From contig CAYSHK010000043.1 of assembly GCA_964430935.1 (NCBI GenBank), forward strand, positions 1-17,457: a stretch of 17,457 nucleotides of DNA. Direction: 5' to 3'. The notes under the pieces are model-generated. The model searched no databases and was not told where the DNA came from. It was given only the letters and a program-made list of their open reading frames with translations. Origin of the DNA: Thermopetrobacter sp964430935 (GTDB lineage Bacteria > Pseudomonadota > Alphaproteobacteria > Rhizobiales > Aestuariivirgaceae). The first letter of the stretch is position 1. Every line of letters begins with the position of its first letter. Below, piece after piece: positions 6,327 to 13,270 of the stretch. The position numbers and the translations under genes are program-made.

Positions 6327-7229
6327 ATGACCAGTGCGGCACATATCGAAGGCGTGGCGGATCTTTCCGTCCGTCCGGAGGTCGAGGGCTTCTTCGATCC
6401 GGAGACCTCGACCATCTCCTACGTGGTGAAGGATCCGGAGAGCGACCACTGCGCCATCATCGATCCCGTTCTGGGGTACGATCCCGCCTCCGGGCGCACC
6501 GATACCGCGCCGGCCGACCGTCTTGTGGACCATGTGCGCGCACGCGGTCTGAAGGTGGACTGGATCATCGAGACCCATGCCCATGCCGACCACCTTTCCG
6601 CCGCGCCATGGGTGCGCGAGCGGCTGGGCGGCCGGGTGGCCATCGGCCGTCCCATCACCGGGGTGCAGAAGATGTTCGGCGAGATCTTCAACGATCCGGT
6701 GGCCCTGCGGGGACGCGCCGAGGAATTCGACCATCTGTTCGAGGACGGCGAGGCGTACCGGATCGGCGGCATGCGCGCCGTGGCGCTGCACACGCCGGGC
6801 CACACGCCGGCATGCATGACGCACGTGATCGGAGACGCGGCCTTCGTCGGCGACACCATCTTCATGCCCGACGTGGGCACCGCGCGCGCCGACTTCCCCG
6901 GCGGAGACGCGCGCACGCTCCATCGCTCGATCCGCCGCATTCTTTCGCTGCCGGAGGAGACACGCATCTTCGTGTGCCACGACTATCCGCCGGCCGGACG
7001 CGGACCGGCGTGGGAGACCACCGTGGCCGAGCAGCGGGCGCGCAACATCCACGTGCGCGACGGCATCTCCGAGGAGGAGTTCGTGCGCATGCGCACCGAG
7101 CGCGACGCCACGCTGGCGTTGCCGCGGCTGATCATTCCCTCGATCCAGGTGAACATCCATGCCGGCCGCCTGCCCGAGCCGGAGGACAACGGGGTGCGCT
7201 ACCTCAAGGTGCCCCTCAACGTGCTCTGA
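6327..7229 (+). CDS. Metallo-beta-lactamase-fold hydrolase, persulfide dioxygenase type
   Basis: A 300-residue metallo-beta-lactamase-fold protein of the ETHE1/Blh type, expected to oxidise glutathione persulfide to sulfite using mononuclear Fe(II). The motif THAHADHLSA supplies His84, His86, Asp88 and His89. His159 (HTPGHTPACM), Asp176 (FVGDTIF) and His218 (VCHDY) complete the metal site. The segment GTARADFPGGDARTLHRSI (184-202), with its arginine and DF-GGDA pattern, is the persulfide dioxygenase signature and separates it from glyoxalase II. It is longer than ETHE1 (about 250 residues) because of inserts such as PITGVQKMFGEIFNDP. The ATG at 6327 has AAAGGA ten bases upstream; the upstream ATGs at 6261 and 6318 are poorly placed. 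A Fur-like box precedes it. No sulfide:quinone reductase or rhodanese lies beside it. Substrate is inferred from the family. Confidence 0.92.
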   Translation: MTSAAHIEGVADLSVRPEVEGFFDPETSTISYVVKDPESDHCAIIDPVLGYDPASGRTDTAPADRLVDHVRARGLKVDWIIETHAHADHLSAAPWVRERLGGRVAIGRPITGVQKMFGEIFNDPVALRGRAEEFDHLFEDGEAYRIGGMRAVALHTPGHTPACMTHVIGDAAFVGDTIFMPDVGTARADFPGGDARTLHRSIRRILSLPEETRIFVCHDYPPAGRGPAWETTVAEQRARNIHVRDGISEEEFVRMRTERDATLALPRLIIPSIQVNIHAGRLPEPEDNGVRYLKVPLNVL

Positions 7230-7256
7230 GGATGGCATGGCCGGATGATGCGGAAT

Positions 7257-7305
7257 CCGGCACGACGGTTTCCCCCCTCCCTTCCCCTCCCTCCCGTCGT
7301 GCCGG
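7257..7305. repeat. 12-bp perfect inverted repeat enclosing a pyrimidine/purine tract
   Basis: The arms CCGGCACGACGG (7257-7268) and CCGTCGTGCCGG (7294-7305) are perfectly complementary. The 25 bases between them are all pyrimidine on the plus strand. On the minus strand the tract has five runs of three or more G (7293-7295, 7289-7291, 7284-7287, 7279-7281, 7272-7277) separated by one or two A, which fits a G-quadruplex pattern. It lies between the convergent 3' ends of the dioxygenase gene and thpR. It may act as a terminator, a Rho-loading C-rich loop or a structural barrier. Confidence 0.75.
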
Positions 7306-7310
7306 TTGTC

Positions 7311-7343
7311 TTGCATGAAAGGCTTCCCCTCTACCTCATGCAA
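7311..7343. repeat. 8-bp inverted repeat between convergent genes
   Basis: TTGCATGA (7311-7318) and TCATGCAA (7336-7343) are exact reverse complements with a 17-base loop. It is the middle of three successive stem-loops in this gap. The function is unknown; it may contribute to transcription termination or 3'-end stability. Confidence 0.5.
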
Positions 7344-7347
7344 GCGG

Positions 7348-7381
7348 AAGGCCCCGCCGGCGTCCCGACCGGCGGGGCCTT
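7348..7381. terminator. Bidirectional stem-loop terminator
   Basis: A perfect 13-bp stem, AAGGCCCCGCCGG (7348-7360) with CCGGCGGGGCCTT (7369-7381), encloses an 8-base loop. It lies 18 bases past the thpR stop (minus) and about 120 bases past the dioxygenase stop (plus), so it can serve both. The U-tracts are short, so the stem is the main evidence. Confidence 0.75.
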
Positions 7382-7398
7382 CGTCCGTTCCGGAGGAG

Positions 7399-7944
7399 TC
7401 ATTCCCCTTCGCGGGACAGGGGCCAGGTCCGTTCCGCGATGTAGGGGCCGCCGCCGCGCGAGGGACGTGCGGAGAACAGGGTGAAGCGTTCCACGGGAAA
7501 AGGGCCCGCGGAGAACAGTCCGTGGGCGGAGACGAAGCGGCGCACCTCGCGCAGGTCCGCCCCCCGGCAGCGGGCCAGGGTGACATGGGGGACGAAACGG
7601 CGTCCATCCGGTTCCATTCCGGCCTTCTGGCAGGCCCGTTCCACGGATTCCCGCAGCCGCAGCAGCCGGGGATCCGGCTCCACCCTGGCGAACACGGAAT
7701 GGGGCCTGCGTCCGCCGAACCAGTCCACGCCGGAGATGCGGAGTTCGAAGGCCGTTGCGCGGACCTCGTCCAGCCGCTGTTCGATCTCCAGGGCGCGGGC
7801 GTCGTCTATGTCGCCGATGAAACGCAGCGTGACATGGTAGTCCTGCGGATCGATCCAGCGCGCGCCCTGGATGCCGCCCTTCAGCATCTGAAGCTGCATG
7901 GCGACGTCCCCGGGCAGTTCCAGTCCCACGAAAAGTCTCGGCAT
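7399..7944 (-). CDS. thpR: RNA 2',3'-cyclic phosphodiesterase (2'-5' RNA ligase family)
   Basis: A 181-residue member of the 2H phosphoesterase superfamily, which opens RNA 2',3'-cyclic phosphates and can join 2'-5' linked tRNA halves in vitro; its physiological substrate is unclear. The two signature motifs are present: HVTLRF at 37-42 and HVTLARC at 120-126, each with the catalytic His-x-Thr. The N-terminus MPRLFVGLELP and the WVDWFGG-like block (SGVDWFGG at 71-78) are usual. The ATG at 7944 is preceded only by a weak GGAA, so translation may be modest. A much longer open frame extends upstream to 8628, but it runs antisense through the adenosyltransferase gene and is not coding. It is divergent from pduO with 57 bases between the starts. 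Confidence 0.92.
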   Translation of the reverse strand: MPRLFVGLELPGDVAMQLQMLKGGIQGARWIDPQDYHVTLRFIGDIDDARALEIEQRLDEVRATAFELRISGVDWFGGRRPHSVFARVEPDPRLLRLRESVERACQKAGMEPDGRRFVPHVTLARCRGADLREVRRFVSAHGLFSAGPFPVERFTLFSARPSRGGGPYIAERTWPLSREGE

Positions 7945-8001
7945 GACGCATTCCGGAATGAGTTCTTGCCAGCGGTCATGAAGTAGGGGAAAAATGCGCC
8001 C

Positions 8002-8580
8002 ATGGTCAAACTCAACAGGATCTACACCCGCACCGGCGACCGCGGAACGGCCGTACTCGCGGACGGAAGCCGCATCGCCAAGAACGATGCGCGATTCGCC
8101 GCCATCGGGGACGTGGACGAGACCAATTCGGTGATCGGGGTGGCGCGTCTGCATGTGCTCCAGTCCGGGGACCCGGGACTGGATTCCACCCTGGAGGCCG
8201 TGCAGAACGATCTGTTCGATCTCGGGGCCGACCTCGCGGTGCCCGATCCGCATACGGATGGCGCCCTGCGGATCGTGGCCGACCAGGTGCGCTGGCTGGA
8301 GGCGCGCATCGACGCCCTCAACGGCCCGCTGGTTCCGCTGTCCTCCTTCGTTCTGCCGGGAGGCTGCGCGGCCGCCGCCCACCTGCACGTGGCGCGGGCC
8401 GTGTGCCGCCGCGCGGAGCGTTCGGTGGTGGCGCTTGCGGCGGCCGAGGGATTCGTCAATCCCCATGCCATGGCCTACATGAACCGGCTGTCCGACCTGC
8501 TTTTCGTGGCCGCGCGCCATCTCAACGCGCGGGCCGGCGGCGATGTCCGCTGGACGCCGGGCGAGGGACGCAGGAGGTAG
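8002..8580 (+). CDS. pduO: PduO-type ATP:cob(I)alamin adenosyltransferase
   Basis: Transfers the adenosyl group of ATP to cob(I)alamin, making adenosylcobalamin for enzymes such as methylmalonyl-CoA or ethylmalonyl-CoA mutase. The N-terminal ATP-binding signature YTRTGDRGTAVLADGSRIAK starts at residue 8, followed by GDVDETNSVIG (37-46). The later blocks SSFVLPGGCAAAAHLHVARAV, CRRAERSVVAL and YMNRLSDLLFVAAR (159-172) define the PduO/MMAB family rather than CobA or EutT. The 192-residue length is normal. An AGGGGA lies eleven to twelve bases before the ATG. It leads a plus-strand run with a rhomboid gene 20 bases downstream and then etfB-etfA-hbd. This association of adenosyltransferase with ETF and Hbd genes is common in Alphaproteobacteria and fits acyl-CoA metabolism. 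Confidence 0.95.
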   Translation: MVKLNRIYTRTGDRGTAVLADGSRIAKNDARFAAIGDVDETNSVIGVARLHVLQSGDPGLDSTLEAVQNDLFDLGADLAVPDPHTDGALRIVADQVRWLEARIDALNGPLVPLSSFVLPGGCAAAAHLHVARAVCRRAERSVVALAAAEGFVNPHAMAYMNRLSDLLFVAARHLNARAGGDVRWTPGEGRRR

Positions 8581-8600
8581 GAGCCCACAGGAGGAAGCCG

Positions 8601-9317
8601 ATGTTCCTGCCCCTTCACGATTCGGCACCGCTGCGGGTGATCCGCTTCCAGCTCGTCACCGGGCTGATCATTCTGGCCAACGTGCTCGTCTTCCTCTTCG
8701 TCCGGTACGGCGCGTCGCCGGTGGAGGCGGCGCGGATCCCGCTCTCCTTCGGCGCCATACCCGCGGTGCTGACGGACCGGGCGCAGCTGGGGGGAGCGCT
8801 GCAGGTGGTCCCCGAGCAGCTGACGGTGCTCACCTACATGTTCCTGCACGGCGGCTGGCTGCACCTGATCGGGAACATGGCCTTCATGTGGGTCTTCGCG
8901 GACAATGTGGAGGACGGATTCGGCCATGCCGGATTCGTGCTGTTCTATCTGGCCTGCGGGGTGGCGGCGGCGCTGGCCCATGTCGCCATGAGCGCCTCCT
9001 CGCAGACGCCGCTGATCGGCGCCTCCGGAGCGGTGGCCGGCGTGCTGGCGGCCTACATGCTGCTGTTCCCGCGGTCGCGGGTGCTGGTCCTGCTGTTCAT
9101 GCGCATCCCACTGAGGCTCTCCGCGCTCTGGGTGCTGGCCGGATGGTTCATCTTCCAGGTGGTCTCGGCGCTGCTCTCCACCCCCGGAAGCGGTGGTGTG
9201 GCCTGGTGGGCGCACATCGGCGGTTTCATCGCCGGTTTCGTGTTCACCCTGCTTCTGAGACCGTTCCTGCTGCGCCGGCTTTCCTCCGGGACGCGGCATC
9301 TCGCGGACCGGACATGA
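8601..9317 (+). CDS. Rhomboid-family intramembrane serine protease
   Basis: Membrane protease that cuts transmembrane segments of other membrane proteins. The 238 residues include about six hydrophobic helices. The catalytic serine is in LIGASGAVAGV (Ser142 of the GxSG motif) and its histidine partner is His205 in WWAHIGGFIAGF. The loop and helix HGGWLHLIGNMAFMWVFADNVED (from residue 83) is the conserved rhomboid region, with His88 and Asn92 in oxyanion-hole positions. It also carries the family's typical loop between helices 1 and 2 (about 37-75). A strong AGGAGG lies six bases before the ATG. It is 20 bases after pduO and probably co-transcribed with it. Substrates cannot be inferred, and the neighbours offer no obvious target. 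Confidence 0.95.
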   Translation: MFLPLHDSAPLRVIRFQLVTGLIILANVLVFLFVRYGASPVEAARIPLSFGAIPAVLTDRAQLGGALQVVPEQLTVLTYMFLHGGWLHLIGNMAFMWVFADNVEDGFGHAGFVLFYLACGVAAALAHVAMSASSQTPLIGASGAVAGVLAAYMLLFPRSRVLVLLFMRIPLRLSALWVLAGWFIFQVVSALLSTPGSGGVAWWAHIGGFIAGFVFTLLLRPFLLRRLSSGTRHLADRT

Positions 9318-9429
9318 GGGGAGGCATGGGACGAATGGGCAATCTTGTGGTCATTGACTTTTACCTCTTGCTTCCGCAATCTCCCGGCAATCCTGAAGAA
9401 ATCCGATCGGAAATCCGGAAAGGCGTGCC

Positions 9430-10179
9430 ATGAAGGTACTTGTGCCCGTGAAGCGGGTCGTCGACTACAACGTGCGCATCCGCGTGAAGGCGGATGGCAC
9501 CGGCGTCGACCTGGCCAACGTCAAGATGTCCATGAATCCCTTCGACGAGATCGCCGTGGAGGAGGCGGTGCGTCTGAAGGAGGCGGGTTCGGCCGGGGAG
9601 ATCGTCGCCGTGAGCATCGGCCCGAAGGAGGCGGAACAGACGCTGCGCACCGCCCTGGCCATGGGGGCGGACCGGGCCGTGCTGGTGCGCACCGGGGAGG
9701 AGACCGAACCGCTGGCGGTGGCGAAGCTGCTGCGCGGTGTCGTGGAACGCGAGGAACCGGGCCTGGTGATCATGGGCAAGCAGGCCATCGACGACGACTG
9801 CGGACAGACCGGCCAGATGCTGGCGGCGCTTCTGGGCTGGCCGCAGGGCACCTTCGCCTCGCGGCTGGAGATCGGGGACGGCCATGCGCTGGTGACGCGC
9901 GAGGTGGACGGCGGACTGCGCACCGTGCGGCTGCGCATGCCGGCGGTGGTGACGACGGATCTGCGCCTCAACGAGCCGCGCTACGCTTCCCTCCCCAACA
10001 TCATGAAGGCCCGGCGCAAGCCCCTGGACACCCTGACGCCCGGGGAGCTGGGCGTGGACACGACTCCGCGGCTGGAGATCCTGAAGGTGGAGGAGCCGCC
10101 CGCGCGCAAGGCGGGTGTCGTCGTCGGTTCGGTCGAGGAGCTGGTGCGGAGGCTGAAGGACGAGGCGGGGGTGCTGTGA
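9430..10179 (+). CDS. etfB: Electron transfer flavoprotein, beta subunit
   Basis: Small subunit (249 residues) of the soluble ETF heterodimer, which takes electrons from acyl-CoA and related dehydrogenases and passes them to ETF:quinone oxidoreductase. It starts MKVLVPVKRVVDYNVRIRV and keeps the block MSMNPFDEIAVEEAVRLKE (residues 34-52). The recognition loop LNEPRYASLPNIMKARRKPL (178-197) docks to partner dehydrogenases and contains lysines that are trimethylated in some relatives. The AMP site is in the GADRAVLVRT and IDDDCGQTGQMLAALLGW regions. AAAGG lies eight bases before the ATG. The stop overlaps the etfA start by one base (TGATG). It is the ordinary housekeeping type, not the bifurcating FixAB type. 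Confidence 0.98.
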   Translation: MKVLVPVKRVVDYNVRIRVKADGTGVDLANVKMSMNPFDEIAVEEAVRLKEAGSAGEIVAVSIGPKEAEQTLRTALAMGADRAVLVRTGEETEPLAVAKLLRGVVEREEPGLVIMGKQAIDDDCGQTGQMLAALLGWPQGTFASRLEIGDGHALVTREVDGGLRTVRLRMPAVVTTDLRLNEPRYASLPNIMKARRKPLDTLTPGELGVDTTPRLEILKVEEPPARKAGVVVGSVEELVRRLKDEAGVL

Positions 10180-11117
10180 TGGACGTGCTGCTGGTTGCCG
10201 AACATGGGAACGGGGCATTGAAGGAGGCGACGGCGCGGGCGCTGTCCGCCGCGCTGGAGATCTCCCCGGAAGTGGACGTGCTGGTGGCCGGCGCGGACTG
10301 TGCCGGTGCGGCCGAAGAGGCCGCCGGACTTTCCGGCGTGCGCCGGGTGCTGCTGGCGGAGGGGGATGCGCTGGCCCATCGCCTGGCCGAGCCGATGGCG
10401 GAACTGCTTGTGCCGCTGATGGAGAACTACGGAACGCTGGTGGCGCCCTCCACCACCACCGGTCGCGATTTCGCCCCGCGCGTGGCGGCGCTGCTGGACG
10501 TGATGCAGATCTCCGACATCGTCGAGGTGCTGGACGCGGAGACGTTCCGCCGTCCCATCTACGCGGGCAACGCCATCCAGACGGTGCGTTCGCGGGATCC
10601 GAAGAGGGTGGTCACGGTGCGCACCACGGCCTTTCCCGCGGTGCGACGGGCGGAGGCGGCGGCGCCGGTGGAACGCATCGACCCGCCGGCCGATCCGGGA
10701 CTTTCGGAATTTGTTTCGGAGGAGCTCACGGAGTCCGACCGCCCGGAACTGACCTCGGCGCGGATCGTCGTCTCCGGCGGGCGCGGCATGGGCTCGAAGG
10801 AGGGGTTCGCCATGCTGGAGCGGCTGGCGGAGAAGCTGGGCGCGGCGGTGGGCGCCTCCCGCGCCGCGGTGGACGCCGGCTACGCGCCCAACGACTGGCA
10901 GGTCGGCCAGACCGGAAAGGTGGTGGCGCCGGAGCTGTATATCGCCGTCGGCATTTCCGGGGCCATCCAGCATCTGGCGGGGATGAAGGATTCGCGGGTC
11001 ATCGTGGCCATAAACAAGGACGAGGAGGCCCCCATCTTCCAGGTGGCCGACTACGGACTCGTGGCCGACCTGTTCGAGGCGCTGCCGGAACTGGAACGGC
11101 TTCTGGACGGGGCGTGA
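10179..11117 (+). CDS. etfA: Electron transfer flavoprotein, alpha subunit
   Basis: Large subunit (312 residues) of ETF, carrying the FAD. The N-terminal Rossmann-like domain begins MDVLLVAEHGNGALKEAT. The FAD-binding C-terminal domain has VVSGGRGMGSKEGF, the signature block around YAPNDWQVGQTGKVVAPELYIAVGISGAIQHLAGM and the end NKDEEAPIFQVADYGLVADL; these run from about residue 195 to 300. The start is the ATG overlapping the etfB stop. The same frame is open far upstream, to 9345, but that part is an out-of-frame shadow of etfB and does not indicate a fusion protein. Translational coupling with etfB suits a one-to-one heterodimer. Confidence 0.98.
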   Translation: MDVLLVAEHGNGALKEATARALSAALEISPEVDVLVAGADCAGAAEEAAGLSGVRRVLLAEGDALAHRLAEPMAELLVPLMENYGTLVAPSTTTGRDFAPRVAALLDVMQISDIVEVLDAETFRRPIYAGNAIQTVRSRDPKRVVTVRTTAFPAVRRAEAAAPVERIDPPADPGLSEFVSEELTESDRPELTSARIVVSGGRGMGSKEGFAMLERLAEKLGAAVGASRAAVDAGYAPNDWQVGQTGKVVAPELYIAVGISGAIQHLAGMKDSRVIVAINKDEEAPIFQVADYGLVADLFEALPELERLLDGA

Positions 11118-11146
11118 GCCCATCCGCCCTCCACGGAAGGTCGCCC

Positions 11147-11175
11147 TTGTCGCGGACGGCGGCGGGCATTACCCT
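11147..11175 (+). promoter_or_regulatory. Possible promoter of hbd
   Basis: TTGTCG (11147-11152) and TACCCT (11170-11175) are spaced by 17 bases in the 99-base gap between etfA and hbd. The match is moderate (4 of 6 and 3 of 6). If real, hbd has its own start near 11182 in addition to read-through from etfBA. Confidence 0.35.
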
Positions 11176-11216
11176 TGCGCATGCGGCACGAGGGATCACA
11201 TCAGGACGGGAAGACC

Positions 11217-12092
11217 ATGGACATTCGCAAGGTAGGCATCATCGGAGCGGGCCAGATGGGCAGCGGAATCGCCCACGTCTGCGCGCTGGCCGGCTATGAC
11301 GTACTGCTCTACGACATTTCGCCGGAGAGCCTGGAGAAGGCGCTGGCCACCATCAACGGCAACATGGCCCGCCAGGTGAACAAGGGAATCATCACCGAGG
11401 ACGAACGCAAGGCGGCGCTGGAGCGCATCGTCCCCGTCGACGACATGGCGGAATTCGGCGAATGCGATCTGGTGATCGAGGCGGCCACGGAGGACGAGGA
11501 CGTCAAGCGGGCCATTTTCGCCGAACTGTGTCCGCATCTGAAGCCCGACGCCCTCGTCGGCACCAACACCTCCTCGCTGTCCATCACCCGTCTGGCGGCG
11601 GCCACCGACCGTCCCGAGAAGTTCATGGGCGTGCACTTCATGAATCCGGTGCCGCTGATGGAGCTGGTGGAGCTGATCCGCGGCATCGCCACCGACGACG
11701 AGACCTTCCGGACCATCCGCCGGTTCGTGGAATCGCTCGGCAAGGTGCCGTCCGTGGCGGAGGACTTCCCGGCCTTCATCGTCAACCGCATCCTGATGCC
11801 GATGATCAACGAGGCCATCTACACCCTCTACGAGGGCGTCGGCAACGTGGAGGCCATCGACACCGCGATGAAGCTGGGGGCGCATCATCCCATGGGCCCG
11901 CTGGAGCTGGCCGACTTCATCGGGCTGGACACCTGCCTGTCGGTCATGCAGGTGCTCTACGAGGGGCTGGCCGATTCGAAGTACCGGCCCTGCCCGCTGC
12001 TGGTGAAGTACGTCGAGGCCGGATGGCTGGGCCGCAAGACGGGTCGCGGCTTCTACGACTACCGCGGCGAGGAGCCGGTGCCGACGCGCTGA
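11217..12092 (+). CDS. hbd: 3-hydroxybutyryl-CoA dehydrogenase
   Basis: NAD(P)-dependent cytoplasmic enzyme that interconverts 3-hydroxybutyryl-CoA and acetoacetyl-CoA, used in butyrate, aromatic and PHB-linked metabolism. The N-terminal Rossmann motif is GIIGAGQMGSGIAHVCA (7-23). The catalytic pair is His140 (GVHFMNPVPLMELVE) and Glu152, with Ser119 and Asn190 at the matching active-site positions. The C-terminal domain ends with GWLGRKTGRGFYDY. At 291 residues it is a stand-alone dehydrogenase without the crotonase domain of FadB. I chose the ATG at 11217 (MDIRKVGIIG), after an AGGACGGGA purine run. The upstream ATG-like extension has no family similarity. It closes the pduO-to-hbd run and is followed by a terminator region. 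Confidence 0.97.
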   Translation: MDIRKVGIIGAGQMGSGIAHVCALAGYDVLLYDISPESLEKALATINGNMARQVNKGIITEDERKAALERIVPVDDMAEFGECDLVIEAATEDEDVKRAIFAELCPHLKPDALVGTNTSSLSITRLAAATDRPEKFMGVHFMNPVPLMELVELIRGIATDDETFRTIRRFVESLGKVPSVAEDFPAFIVNRILMPMINEAIYTLYEGVGNVEAIDTAMKLGAHHPMGPLELADFIGLDTCLSVMQVLYEGLADSKYRPCPLLVKYVEAGWLGRKTGRGFYDYRGEEPVPTR

Positions 12093-12111
12093 GCGGAGCG
12101 CGGCAGGCCTT

Positions 12112-12159
12112 CCCCCCGCGTCCGGAGGGGGGCGATCGGCCGTCCGCCGCCGGCGGACG
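12112..12159. terminator. Terminator region between hbd and the convergent dehydrogenase gene
   Basis: Two consecutive stem-loops fill the 69-base gap. The first pairs CCCCCC (12112-12117) with GGGGGG (12127-12132) around a 9-base loop. The second pairs CGTCCGCC (12141-12148) with GGCGGACG (12152-12159) around three bases. There is no U-tract on either strand, so termination efficiency is uncertain. Confidence 0.55.
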
Positions 12160-12161
12160 CC

Positions 12162-13154
12162 TCAGAGCATGTCCGGCAGCACCCGGTCGGGCGGATTGTG
12201 GCCGTCCATGAAGGTGCGGATGTTGATGATCACCTTCTCGCCCATTTCGATGCGGCCCTCGATGGTGGCCGAGCCCATGTGCGGCAGCAGCACGGCGTTG
12301 GGGCATTCCAGGAGCTTCGGATTGACCGCCGGTTCGTGCTCGAACACGTCGAGCCCCACGCCGCCGATCTCTCCGGCCAGAAGCATCTTCACCATCGCGT
12401 CCTCGTCGATGATCTCGCCGCGGGCGGTGTTGACGATGATGGCGTGGGGCTGGAGCAGCTTCAGCCGGCGCGCGGAGAGCAGGTGGTAGGTGGCCGGGGT
12501 GTGGGGACAGTTCACCGATATGACGTCCATCCGGGCGAGCATCTGGTCGAGGCTCTCCCAGTAGGTGGCCTCCAGCTCGTCCTCGATGTCGGGATGCACG
12601 CGCTTGCGGTTGTGGTAGTGCACCTGCATGCCGAAGGCCCGCGCGCGCCGGGCCACCGCCTGTCCGATGCGGCCCATGCCGACGATGCCCAGACGCTTGC
12701 CCCAGATCCTGTGCCCCAGCATCCAGGTGGGCGACCAGCCGGGCCAGGTCTCGTTTTCGCGCTTGAGCACCTCCGCTCCCTCGATGAGGCGGCGCGAGAC
12801 GGCGAGGATCAGCGCCATGGTCATGTCGGCGGTGTCCTCGGTCAGGACGCCGGGGGTGTTGGTCACGGTGATGCCGCGCTTCACCGCGGCGGCGACGTCG
12901 ATATTGTCGACGCCGGTGCCGTAGTTGGCGATCAGCTTCAGACGCTCTCCGGCACCCGCGATGAGATCGGCATCGATGGTGTCCGTCACCGTGGGCACCA
13001 GGACGTCGGCTTCAGCCATGGCTTCGGCCAGTCCGTCCCGGCCGAAGGGTTCGTCCGTCTCGTTGAGGCGGGCGTCGAACAGCTCCCGCATGCGCGTCTC
13101 GACGATGTCGGGCAGCTTGCGGGTCACGATCACCAGCGGTTTGCGCCTGCTCAT
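12162..13154 (-). CDS. D-isomer specific 2-hydroxyacid dehydrogenase (glyoxylate/hydroxypyruvate reductase-like)
   Basis: NAD(P)H-dependent reductase of 2-keto acids, most like the GyaR/GRHPR glyoxylate reductases. The 330 residues have the cofactor motif GIVGMGRIGQAVARR (156-170). The catalytic triad is Arg245 (NTARGEIID), Glu274 (DVFEHEP) and His292 (LLPHMGSA). The second cofactor strand ends YHNRKR at about 180-185, with Asn-Arg where NAD-specific enzymes have Asp, so NADPH is probably preferred. The substrate-side motif IANYGTGVDNID (75-86) is normal. The ATG at 13154 has AGGAGG nine bases upstream. A promoter at 13195-13223 gives a short leader that contains a hairpin touching the ribosome site. 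Glyoxylate as substrate is inferred. Confidence 0.94.
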   Translation of the reverse strand: MSRRKPLVIVTRKLPDIVETRMRELFDARLNETDEPFGRDGLAEAMAEADVLVPTVTDTIDADLIAGAGERLKLIANYGTGVDNIDVAAAVKRGITVTNTPGVLTEDTADMTMALILAVSRRLIEGAEVLKRENETWPGWSPTWMLGHRIWGKRLGIVGMGRIGQAVARRARAFGMQVHYHNRKRVHPDIEDELEATYWESLDQMLARMDVISVNCPHTPATYHLLSARRLKLLQPHAIIVNTARGEIIDEDAMVKMLLAGEIGGVGLDVFEHEPAVNPKLLECPNAVLLPHMGSATIEGRIEMGEKVIINIRTFMDGHNPPDRVLPDML

Positions 13155-13166
13155 GGCGTGCGGCCT

Positions 13167-13191
13167 CCTGTCTGCGCGTTGTGCGGACAGG
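13167..13191 (-). promoter_or_regulatory. Leader hairpin next to the ribosome site of the 2-hydroxyacid dehydrogenase gene
   Basis: On the minus strand CCTGTC (13191-13186) pairs with GACAGG (13172-13167), with additional G-C pairs inside. The 3' arm ends in the first bases of the Shine-Dalgarno AGGAGG. The hairpin would form at the very 5' end of the transcript predicted from the adjacent promoter and could limit ribosome access or protect the end. Confidence 0.45.
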
Positions 13192-13194
13192 CCG

Positions 13195-13223
13195 TTTATG
13201 CCCCCGCCGGCGGGGCTTGTAAA
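13195..13223 (-). promoter_or_regulatory. Predicted promoter of the 2-hydroxyacid dehydrogenase gene, with a palindromic spacer
   Basis: Read on the minus strand, TTTACA (13223-13218, 5 of 6) and CATAAA (13200-13195, 4 of 6) are separated by exactly 17 bases. The spacer contains the perfect 14-bp palindrome CCCCGCCGGCGGGG (13202-13215). A regulator bound there could act on promoter geometry, or the palindrome may be a terminator stem for the upstream gene. Confidence 0.55.
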
Positions 13224-13270
13224 CTCAAACCATGTGCGGAAGGGATGCCGTGCGGAACGGGACCGGGGCC

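Noticed and set aside
9345..11117. A 590-residue frame that would make EtfA a fusion protein
   Set aside because: The first 278 codons are an out-of-frame reading of etfB and the gap before it. EtfA starts at the ATG overlapping the etfB stop.
13234..13260. Direct repeat GTGCGGAA with period 16 near the end of the sigma-54 activator gene
   Set aside because: Two short GC-rich copies only; likely chance, with no link to a start or stop signal.
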